Positions 44,027-53,698 of a DNA stretch of 64,000 bases are shown here, one piece after another. Location: NCBI GenBank assembly GCA_025360005.1, contig JANYDA010000049.1, positions 186,001-250,000 on the forward strand, read 5' to 3'. A model generated the notes under the pieces. That model was not told the DNA's origin. It ran no database searches and saw only the letters and a program-made list of their open reading frames with translations. Position 1 is the stretch's first letter. Each line of letters opens with the position of its first letter. The translations under genes and the position numbers were made by a program. The stretch comes from Fibrobacteria bacterium. GTDB taxonomy: Bacteria; Fibrobacterota; Fibrobacteria; UBA11236.

Positions 44027-45361
44027 CTATCCCTTGAAGGAGGGGTTCGGCGTCATCATGGCCGCGTACAGGGCGCGGATGGCCTTCTCATAATCCGCGT
44101 TGTCCACGCCGATGATGATGTTGAACTCGGAGGATCCTTGATCGATGATGCGCACGTTCACCTGGGCGTCCCGCAGGGCGATGAACACCTTGGCCGCTTG
44201 TCCCACTTGGTGCGAGAGGCCTTCGCCCACCACCGCGATGAGGGCGAGATCCTGTTCCACCTCCAAGGTATCCGGTTCCAGGATGCGGCGGATGTCTTCG
44301 AGGATGGCTTCGGTCTTGTCGTTGATCTCCTCGTTGGAAACCACCACGCTCATGCTGTCGATGCTGGAAGGCACATGCTCGATGCTGACTCCCTTGGTCT
44401 CGAAGATGCCGAGCATCTTGCGCGCGAAGCCGATCTCCTTGTTCATCATGTTCTTCTCGAGGCTGAACATGCTGAAATTCTTCTTGCCCGCCACGCCCGC
44501 GATATCGTACTTGGTGATCCGGGGCAGCTTGGAAACGATGCGCGTACCCGGATCCTCGGGGCGGTTGGTATTGCGGATGTTGATGGGGATGCCCACGTCC
44601 CGCACGGGAGCGATGGCCTCGTCGTGGAACACGTTGGCGCCCATGTACGAGAGCTCGCGGATTTCCCGATAGCTGACTTCATCCAGGGGATGCGGGTTGT
44701 CGACGATGCGGGGATCGGCCATCAGGAGACCGGAAACGTCGGTCCAATTCTCATACAACTCCGCCATGACGGCGCGGGCCGCGATGGCGCCGGAGATATC
44801 CGAACCGCCGCGCGAAAAGGTCTTGATGTTGCCTTTCACGTCCGCGCCGTAGAATCCCGGCAACACGTAGAGGCGATTCTCATCGGACATGCGCTTGGCC
44901 AGCGCCGGATACGTCTTGGGATCGATGCGGCCGGTCTTGTCGAAGAACACCGTGTCCTTGGGATCGACCAACTCGGCGCCCAGGAAGGCGGCCACCAATA
45001 TGCCGCACAGGTATTCGCCGCGGGAGGCTACGAAATCCCGGCTGGCACCGGTTTCGATCTCCCCGCGGAAACTTTCCAGCACTTGGGCCATGTCGGCCTT
45101 GAGGCCCAGGCCGGTCTCAATCCCCAGGTAGCGATCGCGGATCAAAGCGAAGGGTCCGTCCAGGGACAATTTCTTCTGCGCCATGTCATGGCAGAGATAG
45201 AGCAGATCGGTGAGCTTGGCTTCGCCGGAATGGCGTTTGCCCGGGGCCGAAGGGACTATCACGGTCCGTTTGGGATTGGCCTGGACAATCTTTCGGATTT
45301 TGAGGAACTGATTGTGATCGGCGACGCTGGAGCCGCCGAATTTACAAACGATGCGTGACAT
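44027..45361 (-). CDS. lysC: Aspartate kinase
   Basis: Phosphorylates aspartate, first step to lysine, threonine, methionine and diaminopimelate. 444 residues from the ATG with GGAGAAA upstream. KFGGSSVAD is at the N-terminus, SRGEYLCG and TFSRGGSDISG follow in the kinase domain, and two ACT regulatory domains form the end (MLGIFETKGVSIEHVPSSIDSMSVVV; VFIALRDAQVNVRIIDQGSSEFNIIIGV). Length and two ACT domains fit the monofunctional, feedback-controlled class. dapF at 17492 acts further down the same pathway. Confidence 0.95.
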   Translation of the reverse strand: MSRIVCKFGGSSVADHNQFLKIRKIVQANPKRTVIVPSAPGKRHSGEAKLTDLLYLCHDMAQKKLSLDGPFALIRDRYLGIETGLGLKADMAQVLESFRGEIETGASRDFVASRGEYLCGILVAAFLGAELVDPKDTVFFDKTGRIDPKTYPALAKRMSDENRLYVLPGFYGADVKGNIKTFSRGGSDISGAIAARAVMAELYENWTDVSGLLMADPRIVDNPHPLDEVSYREIRELSYMGANVFHDEAIAPVRDVGIPINIRNTNRPEDPGTRIVSKLPRITKYDIAGVAGKKNFSMFSLEKNMMNKEIGFARKMLGIFETKGVSIEHVPSSIDSMSVVVSNEEINDKTEAILEDIRRILEPDTLEVEQDLALIAVVGEGLSHQVGQAAKVFIALRDAQVNVRIIDQGSSEFNIIIGVDNADYEKAIRALYAAMMTPNPSFKG

Positions 45362-45462
45362 GGTTTCTCCAGATACCCCAAAAAAGCTCGCTTCCCGCTC
45401 AAATACCGGCTTGGGGCTGGTCAAAAGTAAAAAAAGAAAATGGGGCCGATTCGCCTATCTGC

Positions 45463-45468
45463 TATACT
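45463..45468 (+). promoter_or_regulatory. Possible -10 element (TATACT) for the downstream small gene
   Basis: TATACT in AT-richer sequence about 115 bases before the 45583 ATG and 100 bases from the divergent lysC start. The matching -35 is poor, so the assignment is weak. Confidence 0.35.
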
Positions 45469-45582
45469 CTAAGGACGGATGCGCTCCAGCCGCCATAATG
45501 GGCGGAGGAACCCCAGGGTTCAAAAAGGTCTCAAGCGCCTCCGCGGCGCTACCGATATCCCCAATAGGAGTATGGGCGGAAC

Positions 45583-45984
45583 ATGAAAGTCGAAGGCACA
45601 CCGAAACCCCAGTCATCCGAAGCGCGCCGCTTCTCGGCCGCGAAAGCCTCGCCTAAAGCGGGAGGCAAGTCTTTCGGGGATGCCTTGAAAAAGGCCGCAG
45701 CCGTGCCAGCGGCTTTGCCGGAGGCTTCCGTCGCGGCCATTCCCGTCGTGGACAATCCGAACTTCGCTCCGGACCTTCCCGGATCAACGGAACCGGGTCT
45801 CCCGGAATCCGGGAAGCCCGCCGCCGCGCAGTCGGCGGATGCTTCCCAAGCCGCCGATCCGGCTTCCTTCGAGAACCATATGGAAATGGTGAAGCTCCGC
45901 CTCAAGGCCGGCTATTACAGCGGGAGCAATATCGACGAAGCCTTGTCGGAAAAGCTCACCGGTTATTTCGACGAACTCGCCTAA
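45583..45984 (+). CDS. Small disordered protein, possibly FlgM-like
   Basis: 133 residues. The first 95 are Ala/Pro/Ser-rich and probably unfolded. The end (HMEMVKLRLKAGYYSGSNIDEALSEKLTGYFDEL) has the pattern of FlgM-type anti-sigma factors, where 'K..I..G.Y....ID..A.A..L' helices bind the flagellar sigma factor. This is a weak visual match. The GGGCGGAAC-ATG context is reasonable, and the short length and flexible N-terminus also fit. It lies 11 kb from the flagellar operon. Confidence 0.5.
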   Translation: MKVEGTPKPQSSEARRFSAAKASPKAGGKSFGDALKKAAAVPAALPEASVAAIPVVDNPNFAPDLPGSTEPGLPESGKPAAAQSADASQAADPASFENHMEMVKLRLKAGYYSGSNIDEALSEKLTGYFDELA

Positions 45985-46062
45985 GGGACCGCCGCCCTAT
46001 GAGCCCGCCCCAGGCGCGCCCAATACCCCACGCGCTTCCCCCGCATCCTGTCCGCTCCGCAC

Positions 46063-47061
46063 TCAACCCCCGAAAAACGCGCTGAACCTTTCCGTGAATC
46101 TTTCCAATTGATCGCCCGGCAACACGTCGATGCCCGCCGCCAGTTTCCGTCCGCCCCCGGTGGGGAATTCAATGGCGAGATCGAAGGCGGATCGGGCCGC
46201 GGCCCCGTTCTTTCCGCTCCACTTCCTCGGCGCGCGGATGGAGACCATATAGGTGCCGTCTGCGCGCGCGTGGATCACCGCTAAAGCCCGGTTCGGCTGC
46301 TGGAGCGCTTGTTCATTGGCCCAGGTGGCGCCATAGCGCCTGGCGAAGGGCTGATCGGGAACCAAGTACGCGCCGGCCTCCGGGGTAGCCACCAGCGGTT
46401 CCAAGCCTTGGAAGCGCTCCCGATCGTTTTCGAATTGGGCCGCAAGCGGCCCCAGGATGGATTCCTCCCAGCACAGATCGTAGGCCTCCCGGAACGGCGC
46501 CAGGCGCGCTGCCAGGTCCTCCGGGCTGAAAAGCGTATCGCCCGGCTGCTCGCCGTAGGCATTGTAGTTGAGGAGCACGCCCACCCGCCGCAAGAGCGCC
46601 GCTTCATGGGCGGAGGCCCCGCCGGAAGAGGCCAGGGCAGAAGCCGTGGCGGGCAGGTTGTCCCCGAAAGCCGCCATGGCCGCCCATAAGGGATGCTTGC
46701 GACCGTGGACCGCGTTGACGATTACGGCGGTGCAGGTTTCCGGCGCCTGGTTGATATGCAGTTCCAGATTGGGGTGCGCGGGCGGATCGCCGGCATCGTG
46801 GTGATCATACCAGGTAACTTGTATGTTACCCTGGGCCAGCAGGGCCGGCAACGCGTCCAGGTTCCGGCGCAGGCTGATATCCAGGACATGGATATGCGCG
46901 GCCCCCATGGGCGGCAGCTTGCGGAGCAATTCGATGTCGCGCTTCCCCCCTGTCACGCGCAGGGAGGGGGCGCCCAGCTCCATGCCCAGGATATGCTGCC
47001 CGATCAACCCGTCCGCATCTCCGTTGAATACGAATACGCGGCCGGGATCACCGGATGCCAT
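46063..47061 (-). CDS. DHH-family phosphoesterase
   Basis: 332 residues. FVFNGDADGLIGQH near residue 10 and TWYDHHDAG near 83 are DHH metal motifs, and GGGRKLAAGI near the end matches the DHHA1 domain. Relatives (NrnA, GdpP-like, RecJ) cleave short RNA, cyclic dinucleotides or other phosphodiesters, so the substrate is not clear here. The start overlaps the end of the DinB gene by 14 bases, so the two are likely translated together. Confidence 0.8.
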   Translation of the reverse strand: MASGDPGRVFVFNGDADGLIGQHILGMELGAPSLRVTGGKRDIELLRKLPPMGAAHIHVLDISLRRNLDALPALLAQGNIQVTWYDHHDAGDPPAHPNLELHINQAPETCTAVIVNAVHGRKHPLWAAMAAFGDNLPATASALASSGGASAHEAALLRRVGVLLNYNAYGEQPGDTLFSPEDLAARLAPFREAYDLCWEESILGPLAAQFENDRERFQGLEPLVATPEAGAYLVPDQPFARRYGATWANEQALQQPNRALAVIHARADGTYMVSIRAPRKWSGKNGAAARSAFDLAIEFPTGGGRKLAAGIDVLPGDQLERFTERFSAFFGG

Positions 47062-47557
47062 ATCTCTCTTTCAGCATGCGGATATGGTGGCGCTCGTGGC
47101 CGATGAGCACCCAGACCAAGTCCCGGGATGCGATGCGCGTTCCGGCCGCGCAGCCGACGCGGCCCCAAGCGGCCGGATCCATGCCGGAGATGAGGGCGGC
47201 GGAAGCTTGGGCCACCCCCCGATAGCCTTCCAGGACGGCGCGCCAGGACAGCGAGTCGAAGCTGGCTCTTTCCATATAGGCGTTCTCGTCGAAACCCGGA
47301 AGGGGCTGGGTCTCGCCGCGCGCGATGGCCACCAGACGGTAAAGGAAGATGAGGTTGGCATCGGTGATATGCCCAACCACCTGTTTCACGCTCCACTTTT
47401 CCGGCGCGTAGCGGGAACCGGATTGGCTTTCCGGTATGCTGGCGAAATAGGTCAGGCAGATTTCCGCATGATCGGCGTGGGCGGCGGCGGGGTTATCCGG
47501 CACCGCGGCGTCTTCGCCGAAATACTTCCAGAAAAAGGAATCTTTTAGCTCAAGCAT
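47048..47557 (-). CDS. DinB-like four-helix metalloprotein
   Basis: About 169 residues from the ATG with AAGGCGAG upstream; an upstream in-frame extension lacks a ribosome-binding site. Conserved His ligands of the DinB/YfiT fold are visible: [12 protein letters not shown] in the middle and [16 protein letters not shown] at the end. These proteins bind a divalent metal, often in thiol or small-molecule chemistry. A role in stress or detoxification is inferred only. It overlaps the DHH gene by 14 bases. Confidence 0.8.
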   Translation of the reverse strand: MLELKDSFFWKYFGEDAAVPDNPAAAHADHAEICLTYFASIPESQSGSRYAPEKWSVKQVVGHITDANLIFLYRLVAIARGETQPLPGFDENAYMERASFDSLSWRAVLEGYRGVAQASAALISGMDPAAWGRVGCAAGTRIASRDLVWVLIGHERHHIRMLKERYGIR

Positions 47558-47658
47558 CTCGCCTTCTTTCGGGGGGACATCCCGCGCTTCCGGAAAATCT
47601 AGTTCCGACCGGGAAATCCGCCACGCCTTCCCGGCGACCCGGATCACAGGCGCGTCGG

Positions 47659-48720
47659 GTGGCAGAGGCTATCTTGACCGCAATGGAAACCGACGCGGCC
47701 ATCGCCGCCCTTTCCCCGGCCGCCCCCCAGGTAACATCCATGGGACCTCTTTGGCCGGGTCTCCTCTTTTCCCCGGGCTCCCCCCTGGAAGCGAGTCTGC
47801 GCTTGGCGGATGCGGCCGCCCGCTGGGACTGCCCCGTGTTCCTGCGCGGGGAAAGCGGATCGGGAAAGGAGGTGATGGCCCGTTATCTGCATGCCCGCAG
47901 CGCCCGCGCGGCGCGGGCTTTCGTGGCCGTCAATTGCGCGGCCCTGCCCCATGGCCTCATCGAAAGCGAATTGTTCGGGCATCGCAAGGGAGCGTTCACG
48001 GGAGCGGCTTCCGACACTCCGGGCCGGTTCCGGCAGGCGGAGGGCGGCACCTTATTCCTGGACGAGATCGGGGACATGCCGCTGGAAGTGCAGACGCGGC
48101 TACTGCGGGCCTTACAGGAAAAGAAGGTGAGCCCGGTGGGCGAAGGACGGGAGTATGCGGTGGACTTCCGCCTCATCTGCGCCACCCATCGGGACCTGCG
48201 GCGCGAAGTCCGGGAAGGCCGCTTCCGTGAGGACCTGTTCTACCGCATCCTGGTGGTGGAAATCCGCTTGCCGGCCCTGCGGGAACGCCCCGCCGATATC
48301 GGTCCGTTGACGCGCCATTTCCTGGCCGGCATGCTTCCGGAGAAAGAGGCGGAAAAAGCCTGGTCGGATTTCCCGCCCGCCTTCCTTTCGCTCCCCTTTC
48401 CCGGTAATGTCCGCGAACTGCGCAATCTGGTGGAGCGGTATTGCGTGCAAAGGGATCTGGGAGGGGGTTGGCCGGATGCGGCCTTGGCCGCGATGGACAG
48501 GGACACGGAGGCGGAAAGGGCGGATTCGCTTCCCGATCCGCCCGTACCGAAAAAGTTACCCCGCGGACGCGTTCGGAACTCCCGCCTCTCCGACGGCGAA
48601 ATATTGCACGCGCTCGACGTCTGCGGGCATCACCGGGCCCGGGCTTCCATCCTGCTGGGGATCACCCGGCGCGCATTGCAATACCGCTTGGCGAAAATAG
48701 GGGGTACTATTCCGGTGTAA
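47659..48720 (+). CDS. Sigma-54-dependent transcription activator without a receiver domain
   Basis: 353 residues. AAA+ domain with Walker A GESGSGKE (64-71), the sigma-54-contacting GAFTGA loop (111-116), Walker [10 protein letters not shown] and [19 protein letters not shown]. The C-terminus ends in a Fis-like helix-turn-helix ([30 protein letters not shown]). Only about 40 residues precede the AAA+ core, so there is no receiver or GAF input domain. GTG at 47659 and ATG at 47683 are both possible starts. Its targets need sigma-54 promoters, none of which I identified here. Confidence 0.9.
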   Translation: MAEAILTAMETDAAIAALSPAAPQVTSMGPLWPGLLFSPGSPLEASLRLADAAARWDCPVFLRGESGSGKEVMARYLHARSARAARAFVAVNCAALPHGLIESELFGHRKGAFTGAASDTPGRFRQAEGGTLFLDEIGDMPLEVQTRLLRALQEKKVSPVGEGREYAVDFRLICATHRDLRREVREGRFREDLFYRILVVEIRLPALRERPADIGPLTRHFLAGMLPEKEAEKAWSDFPPAFLSLPFPGNVRELRNLVERYCVQRDLGGGWPDAALAAMDRDTEAERADSLPDPPVPKKLPRGRVRNSRLSDGEILHALDVCGHHRARASILLGITRRALQYRLAKIGGTIPV

Positions 48721-48763
48721 CCCTTCCCTTGGCCCCTTTTTGGCTCTATATTAAGGCAGCCAT

Positions 48764-51367
48764 ATGGGGAACAAAAATGGGGGAACGCCGACCGCGGGCG
48801 TATCGGCGTCCGCAAGGAATCCTGCGTCTCCGATCCGTTACATCCCGGCTACCCTGGCATCCCTCCTCCTCATCGCCACCTTCCTCGCCAGCGATCTGCC
48901 CCGTAGCTTGGAACCTTGGTTCTTCGGCCTGCTCCTGAAGGCCAAAGGCGATCCGCCCATCTCCACCTCCACCGTAATCGTCTCCGCGGATCCGGGCGGC
49001 GGCGGCATGGACGCGCGGGCGTTGGCGCATCTTGCAGCCGCCATCCTGGAGCGCGACCCTTCCGTTTTGGCCCTGGGACCCGCCTCCGGTCCCGATCCGG
49101 ATTCCTCCGGATTGGAGTCCCTGGAAGGCGCGGAAGCGTTGCCGAAAGGCCATCTCATCCTTTCGCATTCCTTTTCCGGGTTCCGGCGCTGGGCGCCTTC
49201 CGACAATGCCGGGCGCTCCTATCCGCCCATCCTGGCGCGCTCGCTGTACCCCCTTCTGGACGGGCCCGAGCCGGGTTTGGAGCTGCCGCAGGGCATAGAT
49301 TTGGATCTATCCGATACAGTAATCACGAAAGGCATTCGGTCGGCCGGGAGCCCGGAACCCAGCACCGGTTTCACCGTCCCGCGCAGAGGCGGGGGGGTCT
49401 TCTCGGTTCCCGCCTTCGTGCGCCTGGAGCGCGGGGTGGTGGGCGCGCTGGGCATCGAGGCCGCGCGGCGATCCTTGGGCGTGCCCGCGGCCAAGATCGG
49501 ATACGTGGAAGGCGTAGGCGTGCTTTTCAACGCGACCCATGTGCTCCCCATCGACACGCGCGGGGAAATCCCGATCCGTTTCCACGGGCCCGGCGGCATT
49601 CCCCGCATTCCGGCCGCCCGCTTCCTGGAAGGCCGCGTCTCCGCGACCGAGGTGCAGGGCAAGGTGGTATTCGTGGATCCGGACTTGCCGGGTCCGGCGG
49701 GCGTCCGCACCGTGGCCGGTCTCCGCACCGCCACGGAAATACAAGCCTCCATGGCGGCCGGTTTCCTGGAAGGCACCGCCATGAGCGCGCCTTCCTGGAG
49801 CGGGACCTTGCCGGTGTTGCTCGGCCTCGTTTTCACCGGCCTCATTTTGCTGGCTTTGTTCCTGGACTTCAGCGCGCCCGCCGCCTTCGCCCTGGCCGCC
49901 TTGCTCGCCGTCATCTACCCGCTCATCGCCGGCATCGCATTCCTGAAATCCTCCTTGTGGCTGCCCCCGGAATTGCCGGGCCTGATGGTGGCCGCCGCCT
50001 ATCTGCCCTTCGCCATCACGCGTTTCCTGGCGCCCGCGCCGCGCGCCGGCGGCCGCGCGCAATCCATCCAGCCCGCCTCCGGATACGATCCCGCCTTGGT
50101 CTCCATGCCATCGCTGGGCAGGCAGGTACCCGGCGCCGCGAGCATGCAACCCATCACTCCCCAGCGCGGCACGCCCCAGGTGGGACAGCCGCAATCTCAA
50201 GTGAACCGTTCCCAGACCCCGCCCGCGCATCCGGCGCCATTCCATCAATCCCCCATCCCACCGCAACCGCAAACCGGAAAGCTGCGCACCGCCCCCAAGG
50301 AAAGGCAGGGCGGCGGCGCCATGTCTTCCTTCGATGCGCGTCCGGCCGCGCCCTCCGGATTTTCCGACCCACGCGATCCGCCCATCGTCCCCGCGGCCTC
50401 GGATGCGACCGTGGATATGCGGCCTGCTCCCGGCCTGCCCAAGCCCATGGCCCAGGCCGTTCCGCCCGTTCCCGCTCCTTCGGCTGCGCCTCCCGCCGCG
50501 CATACGGGAAGCATCGGCGATGACATCGAACGGGACGGCAAAGGCGGCCTGGTGCGGGTCGGAAAATACCGTATCATTCGCAAGATGGGCTTCGGTTCGG
50601 GAGGCGACGTCTTCGAAGGGTTCGATACCCATATGGGCCGCAAGGTGGCCATCAAGACCATTACCAAGAACGCGGCCGCCAATTTCGATCGCGCCTCCGA
50701 ACGCTTCGTGCTGGAAGCCAAGGCGGCGGGCTCGCTCAACCATCCTTGCATCAACACCATCTACGATTTCGGCACCATCCGGGAGGTATCCTACATGGTA
50801 CTGGAGTACCTGGACGGGATCACTCTTTCGCAATGGATGCGCAACCATCCCGTGCCGCCGCGCCCTCTGATGGTGGCCCATTGGCTGCAGCAGATCAGTT
50901 CCGCCCTCGACTATGCGCACGGCCACAAGATCATCCATCGGGACCTGAAGCCCTCCAACCTCATGGTGGTCAACAGCGGCGCCACCATCAAGCTTCTTGA
51001 TTTCGGCATCGCCAAGATGGAGGACGTGGGCCTTACGCAAACGGGAATGACGGTGGGTACGCCCTCGTATATGTCCCCGGAACAGTTGAGCGGCGTCAAG
51101 GTGGGGCCCGCATCGGATCAATACGGCCTGGCCGTAGTCATCTACCAGCTCTTCACCTACAAGCTGCCGTATATCGGCAGCAAGATCCCCGAGCTCTGCA
51201 ACCGCATCCTCAAGAACGACATCATCCCCATCACGGACGCCAATCCCTCCTTGGGCGCGCCGTTCTGGGAAGCCCTGCGCAAGGCCATGGCCAAGACGCC
51301 GGAAGAACGGTATCCCAATTGCCTGGCGCTTTCGGCCGCGTTGGAAGCGGCGTTTCCGAATCCCTGA
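48764..51367 (+). CDS. CHASE2-domain transmembrane Ser/Thr protein kinase
   Basis: 867 residues. An N-terminal helix (about 25-45) leads to a CHASE2-type sensor region (about 60-330), then three transmembrane helices at about 343-420 (LPVLLGLVFTGLILLALF, AAFALAALLAVIYPLIAG, LPGLMVAAAYLPFAI). A Pro-rich linker follows, then a cytoplasmic kinase domain from Y602: GFGSGGDVF loop, HRDLKPSN with D727, DFG at 746. All catalytic residues are kept. CHASE2 senses unknown extracellular ligands. An AAGG sequence precedes the ATG. Confidence 0.9.
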   Translation: MGNKNGGTPTAGVSASARNPASPIRYIPATLASLLLIATFLASDLPRSLEPWFFGLLLKAKGDPPISTSTVIVSADPGGGGMDARALAHLAAAILERDPSVLALGPASGPDPDSSGLESLEGAEALPKGHLILSHSFSGFRRWAPSDNAGRSYPPILARSLYPLLDGPEPGLELPQGIDLDLSDTVITKGIRSAGSPEPSTGFTVPRRGGGVFSVPAFVRLERGVVGALGIEAARRSLGVPAAKIGYVEGVGVLFNATHVLPIDTRGEIPIRFHGPGGIPRIPAARFLEGRVSATEVQGKVVFVDPDLPGPAGVRTVAGLRTATEIQASMAAGFLEGTAMSAPSWSGTLPVLLGLVFTGLILLALFLDFSAPAAFALAALLAVIYPLIAGIAFLKSSLWLPPELPGLMVAAAYLPFAITRFLAPAPRAGGRAQSIQPASGYDPALVSMPSLGRQVPGAASMQPITPQRGTPQVGQPQSQVNRSQTPPAHPAPFHQSPIPPQPQTGKLRTAPKERQGGGAMSSFDARPAAPSGFSDPRDPPIVPAASDATVDMRPAPGLPKPMAQAVPPVPAPSAAPPAAHTGSIGDDIERDGKGGLVRVGKYRIIRKMGFGSGGDVFEGFDTHMGRKVAIKTITKNAAANFDRASERFVLEAKAAGSLNHPCINTIYDFGTIREVSYMVLEYLDGITLSQWMRNHPVPPRPLMVAHWLQQISSALDYAHGHKIIHRDLKPSNLMVVNSGATIKLLDFGIAKMEDVGLTQTGMTVGTPSYMSPEQLSGVKVGPASDQYGLAVVIYQLFTYKLPYIGSKIPELCNRILKNDIIPITDANPSLGAPFWEALRKAMAKTPEERYPNCLALSAALEAAFPNP

Positions 51368-51450
51368 GAGCGTGTAATTTCCCCCTTGCGAAGCTATTTT
51401 ACCCTGACGCGGCGGCGCATCCTCCCGCCCGGGACGAAAGGTTTCCCCAC

Positions 51451-53349
51451 GTGAAGGGCACATCCATCGTGAGGGCCATGTCCCTCTGCCTCGCATGTTC
51501 CGTCCTTGCGGAAACGCTTGCGAAATCAGTTTCCGCTCCCTCTGTCGCCAATGCGTCCAACCCATCCCCGCCCGCCGCCGGCGTCGCGCCCATGGACAAA
51601 GCCGGCGCGGCCGCGTTGAAGAAAGCCAAGGCCGCCTACCAGGCCGGCCAATTGAAGGATGCGGAGGCCCAGCTCAATCGCTTGCTCAAGCAGAGCGGCA
51701 AGTCGGCCGCCGCGGAAGAGGCGATGGTGATCCTCACCGACATATCCTTACGCAACGGCAAGCCCGATCAGACCCTGGCCGACGTCATCCGCTTCCGCCG
51801 CTATTACGGGAACTCGCCGCAGTCGGCGCGCATGTCCTATTACCAGGGCCAGGCCGCTTTGCGCCTGGGCCGCAATCCGGAAGCCGCCAAGGCCTTCGCC
51901 GCCGCCGCCGTGGGCGCGCCCAACGCCGTGCTGTACGCCAATGCCGGCAAGGGTTTGTGGGCCCTGGTGGACGGCGCCGGCCTTTCCGCCGAGGACATGG
52001 AAGCCACCCTGGAGCTCTTGGACAAGGATCCCGGCCTGCGCGCCGGCTGGATGGAACGCGTCGGCGATCAATACCTGCGCGAGGGCCGCTACCAGGCCGC
52101 GCATGCCACCTTCCAGGACTGGATGGATCGATACGGCAAGACCGATGCCGCCCCGCGCGTCAAGGACAAGCTCAAGCAATCCGTGGACGCGCCGCAGCAG
52201 AACCGCACCATCCTGTTCATGGCGCCCATGTCCGGCGAGTTCGCCGAGATCGGCCGCGCCCTCAAGGAAGGCGCCCAGTTGGCCGTGGACGAGAACAATG
52301 CGCGCGGCGCGGGCCGCATCGAAACCCGCATCCTGGACGATCAGGGTAATCTCATCGTGGGCATCCACCGATTGCGCAAGGCCATGCGGGAGGAAAAGAT
52401 CGACGCCATCGTGGGACCCGCCATGAGCGACGTGAGCGCGGCCGCGGCCGTGGACCTGAGCGCGCGCAAGAGCAAGGTGCCGATGGTGACGCCCACCGCC
52501 ACCACGCACGGCATCGCCGCCTTGGGCGAAGGCATCTTCCAGTTGAACGTGACCACGGGGACCTTGGGCCAGCGCATCGCATCGTACGCTACCGGCTGCC
52601 TCAAGCTCAAGGACTTCGCCATCGTGGCGCCGGAAAGCGAATACGGCTACCAGTTGGCCGAGGCCTTCCAGAAAACCGTGGAGCGGAAAGGCGGCAACGT
52701 GGTCTCCGTGCAATATTTCCAGCCGGAAGCCAACGATCTGGCTCCCCAGTTCGAGGAGATCCGCAAGCAGGCCATCAAGCTGTATTTCGAGAAGCAGAAG
52801 CTGGAAGGCGTGCCGCCCGATCCGGATCCCAAGGCCTATGCCAAGACGCTGGCGGATTCCGTGCTGCCGCTGGACGGAATCTTCCTGGCCGCCACCAACG
52901 GCGAAGAGGCCTACAAGCTGGCCTCGCAGGCGGCCTTCAACAAGTTGCGGGCCCAGTTTCTGGGTTCGTCCGGATGGAACGATAAAACCATGCTGCATCG
53001 CAGCAGCACCACCGCCATCCAAGGCGCCTACTTCAGCGTGGACTTCCAGGAGAACCCCAAGACGGATATCTACCTGGCCTTCCAGAAATCCTTCTCGGCC
53101 AAGTGGAAGCATCCGCCGGACAAGGTGGCCGCGCTGGCCTACGACGCCGCCCGTTTCCTGGCGCAGGGCATGGCCGCCGCTCCCGGCGAGGATCAACTCA
53201 TCCCCGGCCTCAGGTCCATCCGCAGCTTCAACGGCGTGCTGGGCCGGATCGCCTTCGACGAAAAATACGGGGCCAACGCCAACGCGGCCCTGTTCCATGT
53301 CGAGAAAAAAGGCTTCAAAGAAGTGGAGACGTGCCCGGAAGCGGATTGA
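51451..53349 (+). CDS. Periplasmic TPR plus type-1 solute-binding-like protein
   Basis: From the GTG with AAAGG upstream, 632 residues with signal peptide (VKGTSIVRAMSLCLACSVLAETLA). An N-terminal TPR-like part (about 50-230: AKAAYQAGQLKDAEAQLNRLL, ARMSYYQGQAALRLGRNPEAAKAF) is followed by a periplasmic-binding fold like the Leu/Ile/Val receptors and LpoA (TILFMAPMSGEFAEIGRALKEGAQLAVDENN, DAIVGPAMSDVSAAAAVDLSARKSKVPMVTP, FAIVAPESEYG). TPR plus this fold is the LpoA plan, so a role in peptidoglycan synthase activation is possible, but solute binding cannot be excluded. Confidence 0.75.
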   Translation: MKGTSIVRAMSLCLACSVLAETLAKSVSAPSVANASNPSPPAAGVAPMDKAGAAALKKAKAAYQAGQLKDAEAQLNRLLKQSGKSAAAEEAMVILTDISLRNGKPDQTLADVIRFRRYYGNSPQSARMSYYQGQAALRLGRNPEAAKAFAAAAVGAPNAVLYANAGKGLWALVDGAGLSAEDMEATLELLDKDPGLRAGWMERVGDQYLREGRYQAAHATFQDWMDRYGKTDAAPRVKDKLKQSVDAPQQNRTILFMAPMSGEFAEIGRALKEGAQLAVDENNARGAGRIETRILDDQGNLIVGIHRLRKAMREEKIDAIVGPAMSDVSAAAAVDLSARKSKVPMVTPTATTHGIAALGEGIFQLNVTTGTLGQRIASYATGCLKLKDFAIVAPESEYGYQLAEAFQKTVERKGGNVVSVQYFQPEANDLAPQFEEIRKQAIKLYFEKQKLEGVPPDPDPKAYAKTLADSVLPLDGIFLAATNGEEAYKLASQAAFNKLRAQFLGSSGWNDKTMLHRSSTTAIQGAYFSVDFQENPKTDIYLAFQKSFSAKWKHPPDKVAALAYDAARFLAQGMAAAPGEDQLIPGLRSIRSFNGVLGRIAFDEKYGANANAALFHVEKKGFKEVETCPEAD

Positions 53350-53420
53350 GCGTCCGGCGGGACCCGATCCCGGTCCCGGGACGGTTCCCTGAACCACCCT
53401 CCGGAGGTTAGAATCGATCC

Positions 53421-53630
53421 ATGGCCGCTTTATGCTGGGATGCCCTGTGCGGGCCGGACTGCGCTTATTGCGTGTACAAGCAGACGCGCTACCGCAAGGG
53501 ATTCAGCACGCCGTGTTACGCCTGGTTCTCCGCCCAGCGCGTAGAAAAGAAATGCCGCGACTGCCGCTTCTACCGTGAGCAAAGGGCCGCGGATGCGAGC
53601 CTGCCGGAAGATCCGGCCTGGCACCCATGA
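53421..53630 (+). CDS. Small Cys-rich protein
   Basis: 69 residues with seven cysteines (ALCWDALCGPDCAYCVYK near the start, later a single C and CRDCRFY). The CxxC pairs suggest a metal-binding or iron-sulfur site. A GGAGG sequence is present but 13 bases before the ATG, further than usual. I do not know the family. It lies between the solute-binding gene and the convergent DUF2167 gene. Confidence 0.55.
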   Translation: MAALCWDALCGPDCAYCVYKQTRYRKGFSTPCYAWFSAQRVEKKCRDCRFYREQRAADASLPEDPAWHP

Positions 53631-53698
53631 CCGCTTTCCCGCCGTGACCGACGCATTACGGTGACTACCACGCTACCGTGACCGCGGCGCTACTGTGG

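Noticed and set aside
43981-44029. Inverted repeat TAGGCG/CGCCTA near the lysC end as a terminator
   Set aside because: Only a 6-bp stem with a 37-base gap and no T-run; too weak.
49307-51565. Open frame of about 750 codons on the minus strand
   Set aside because: Shadow of the CHASE2 kinase gene, with Arg/Gly/His-rich low-complexity translation and no domains.
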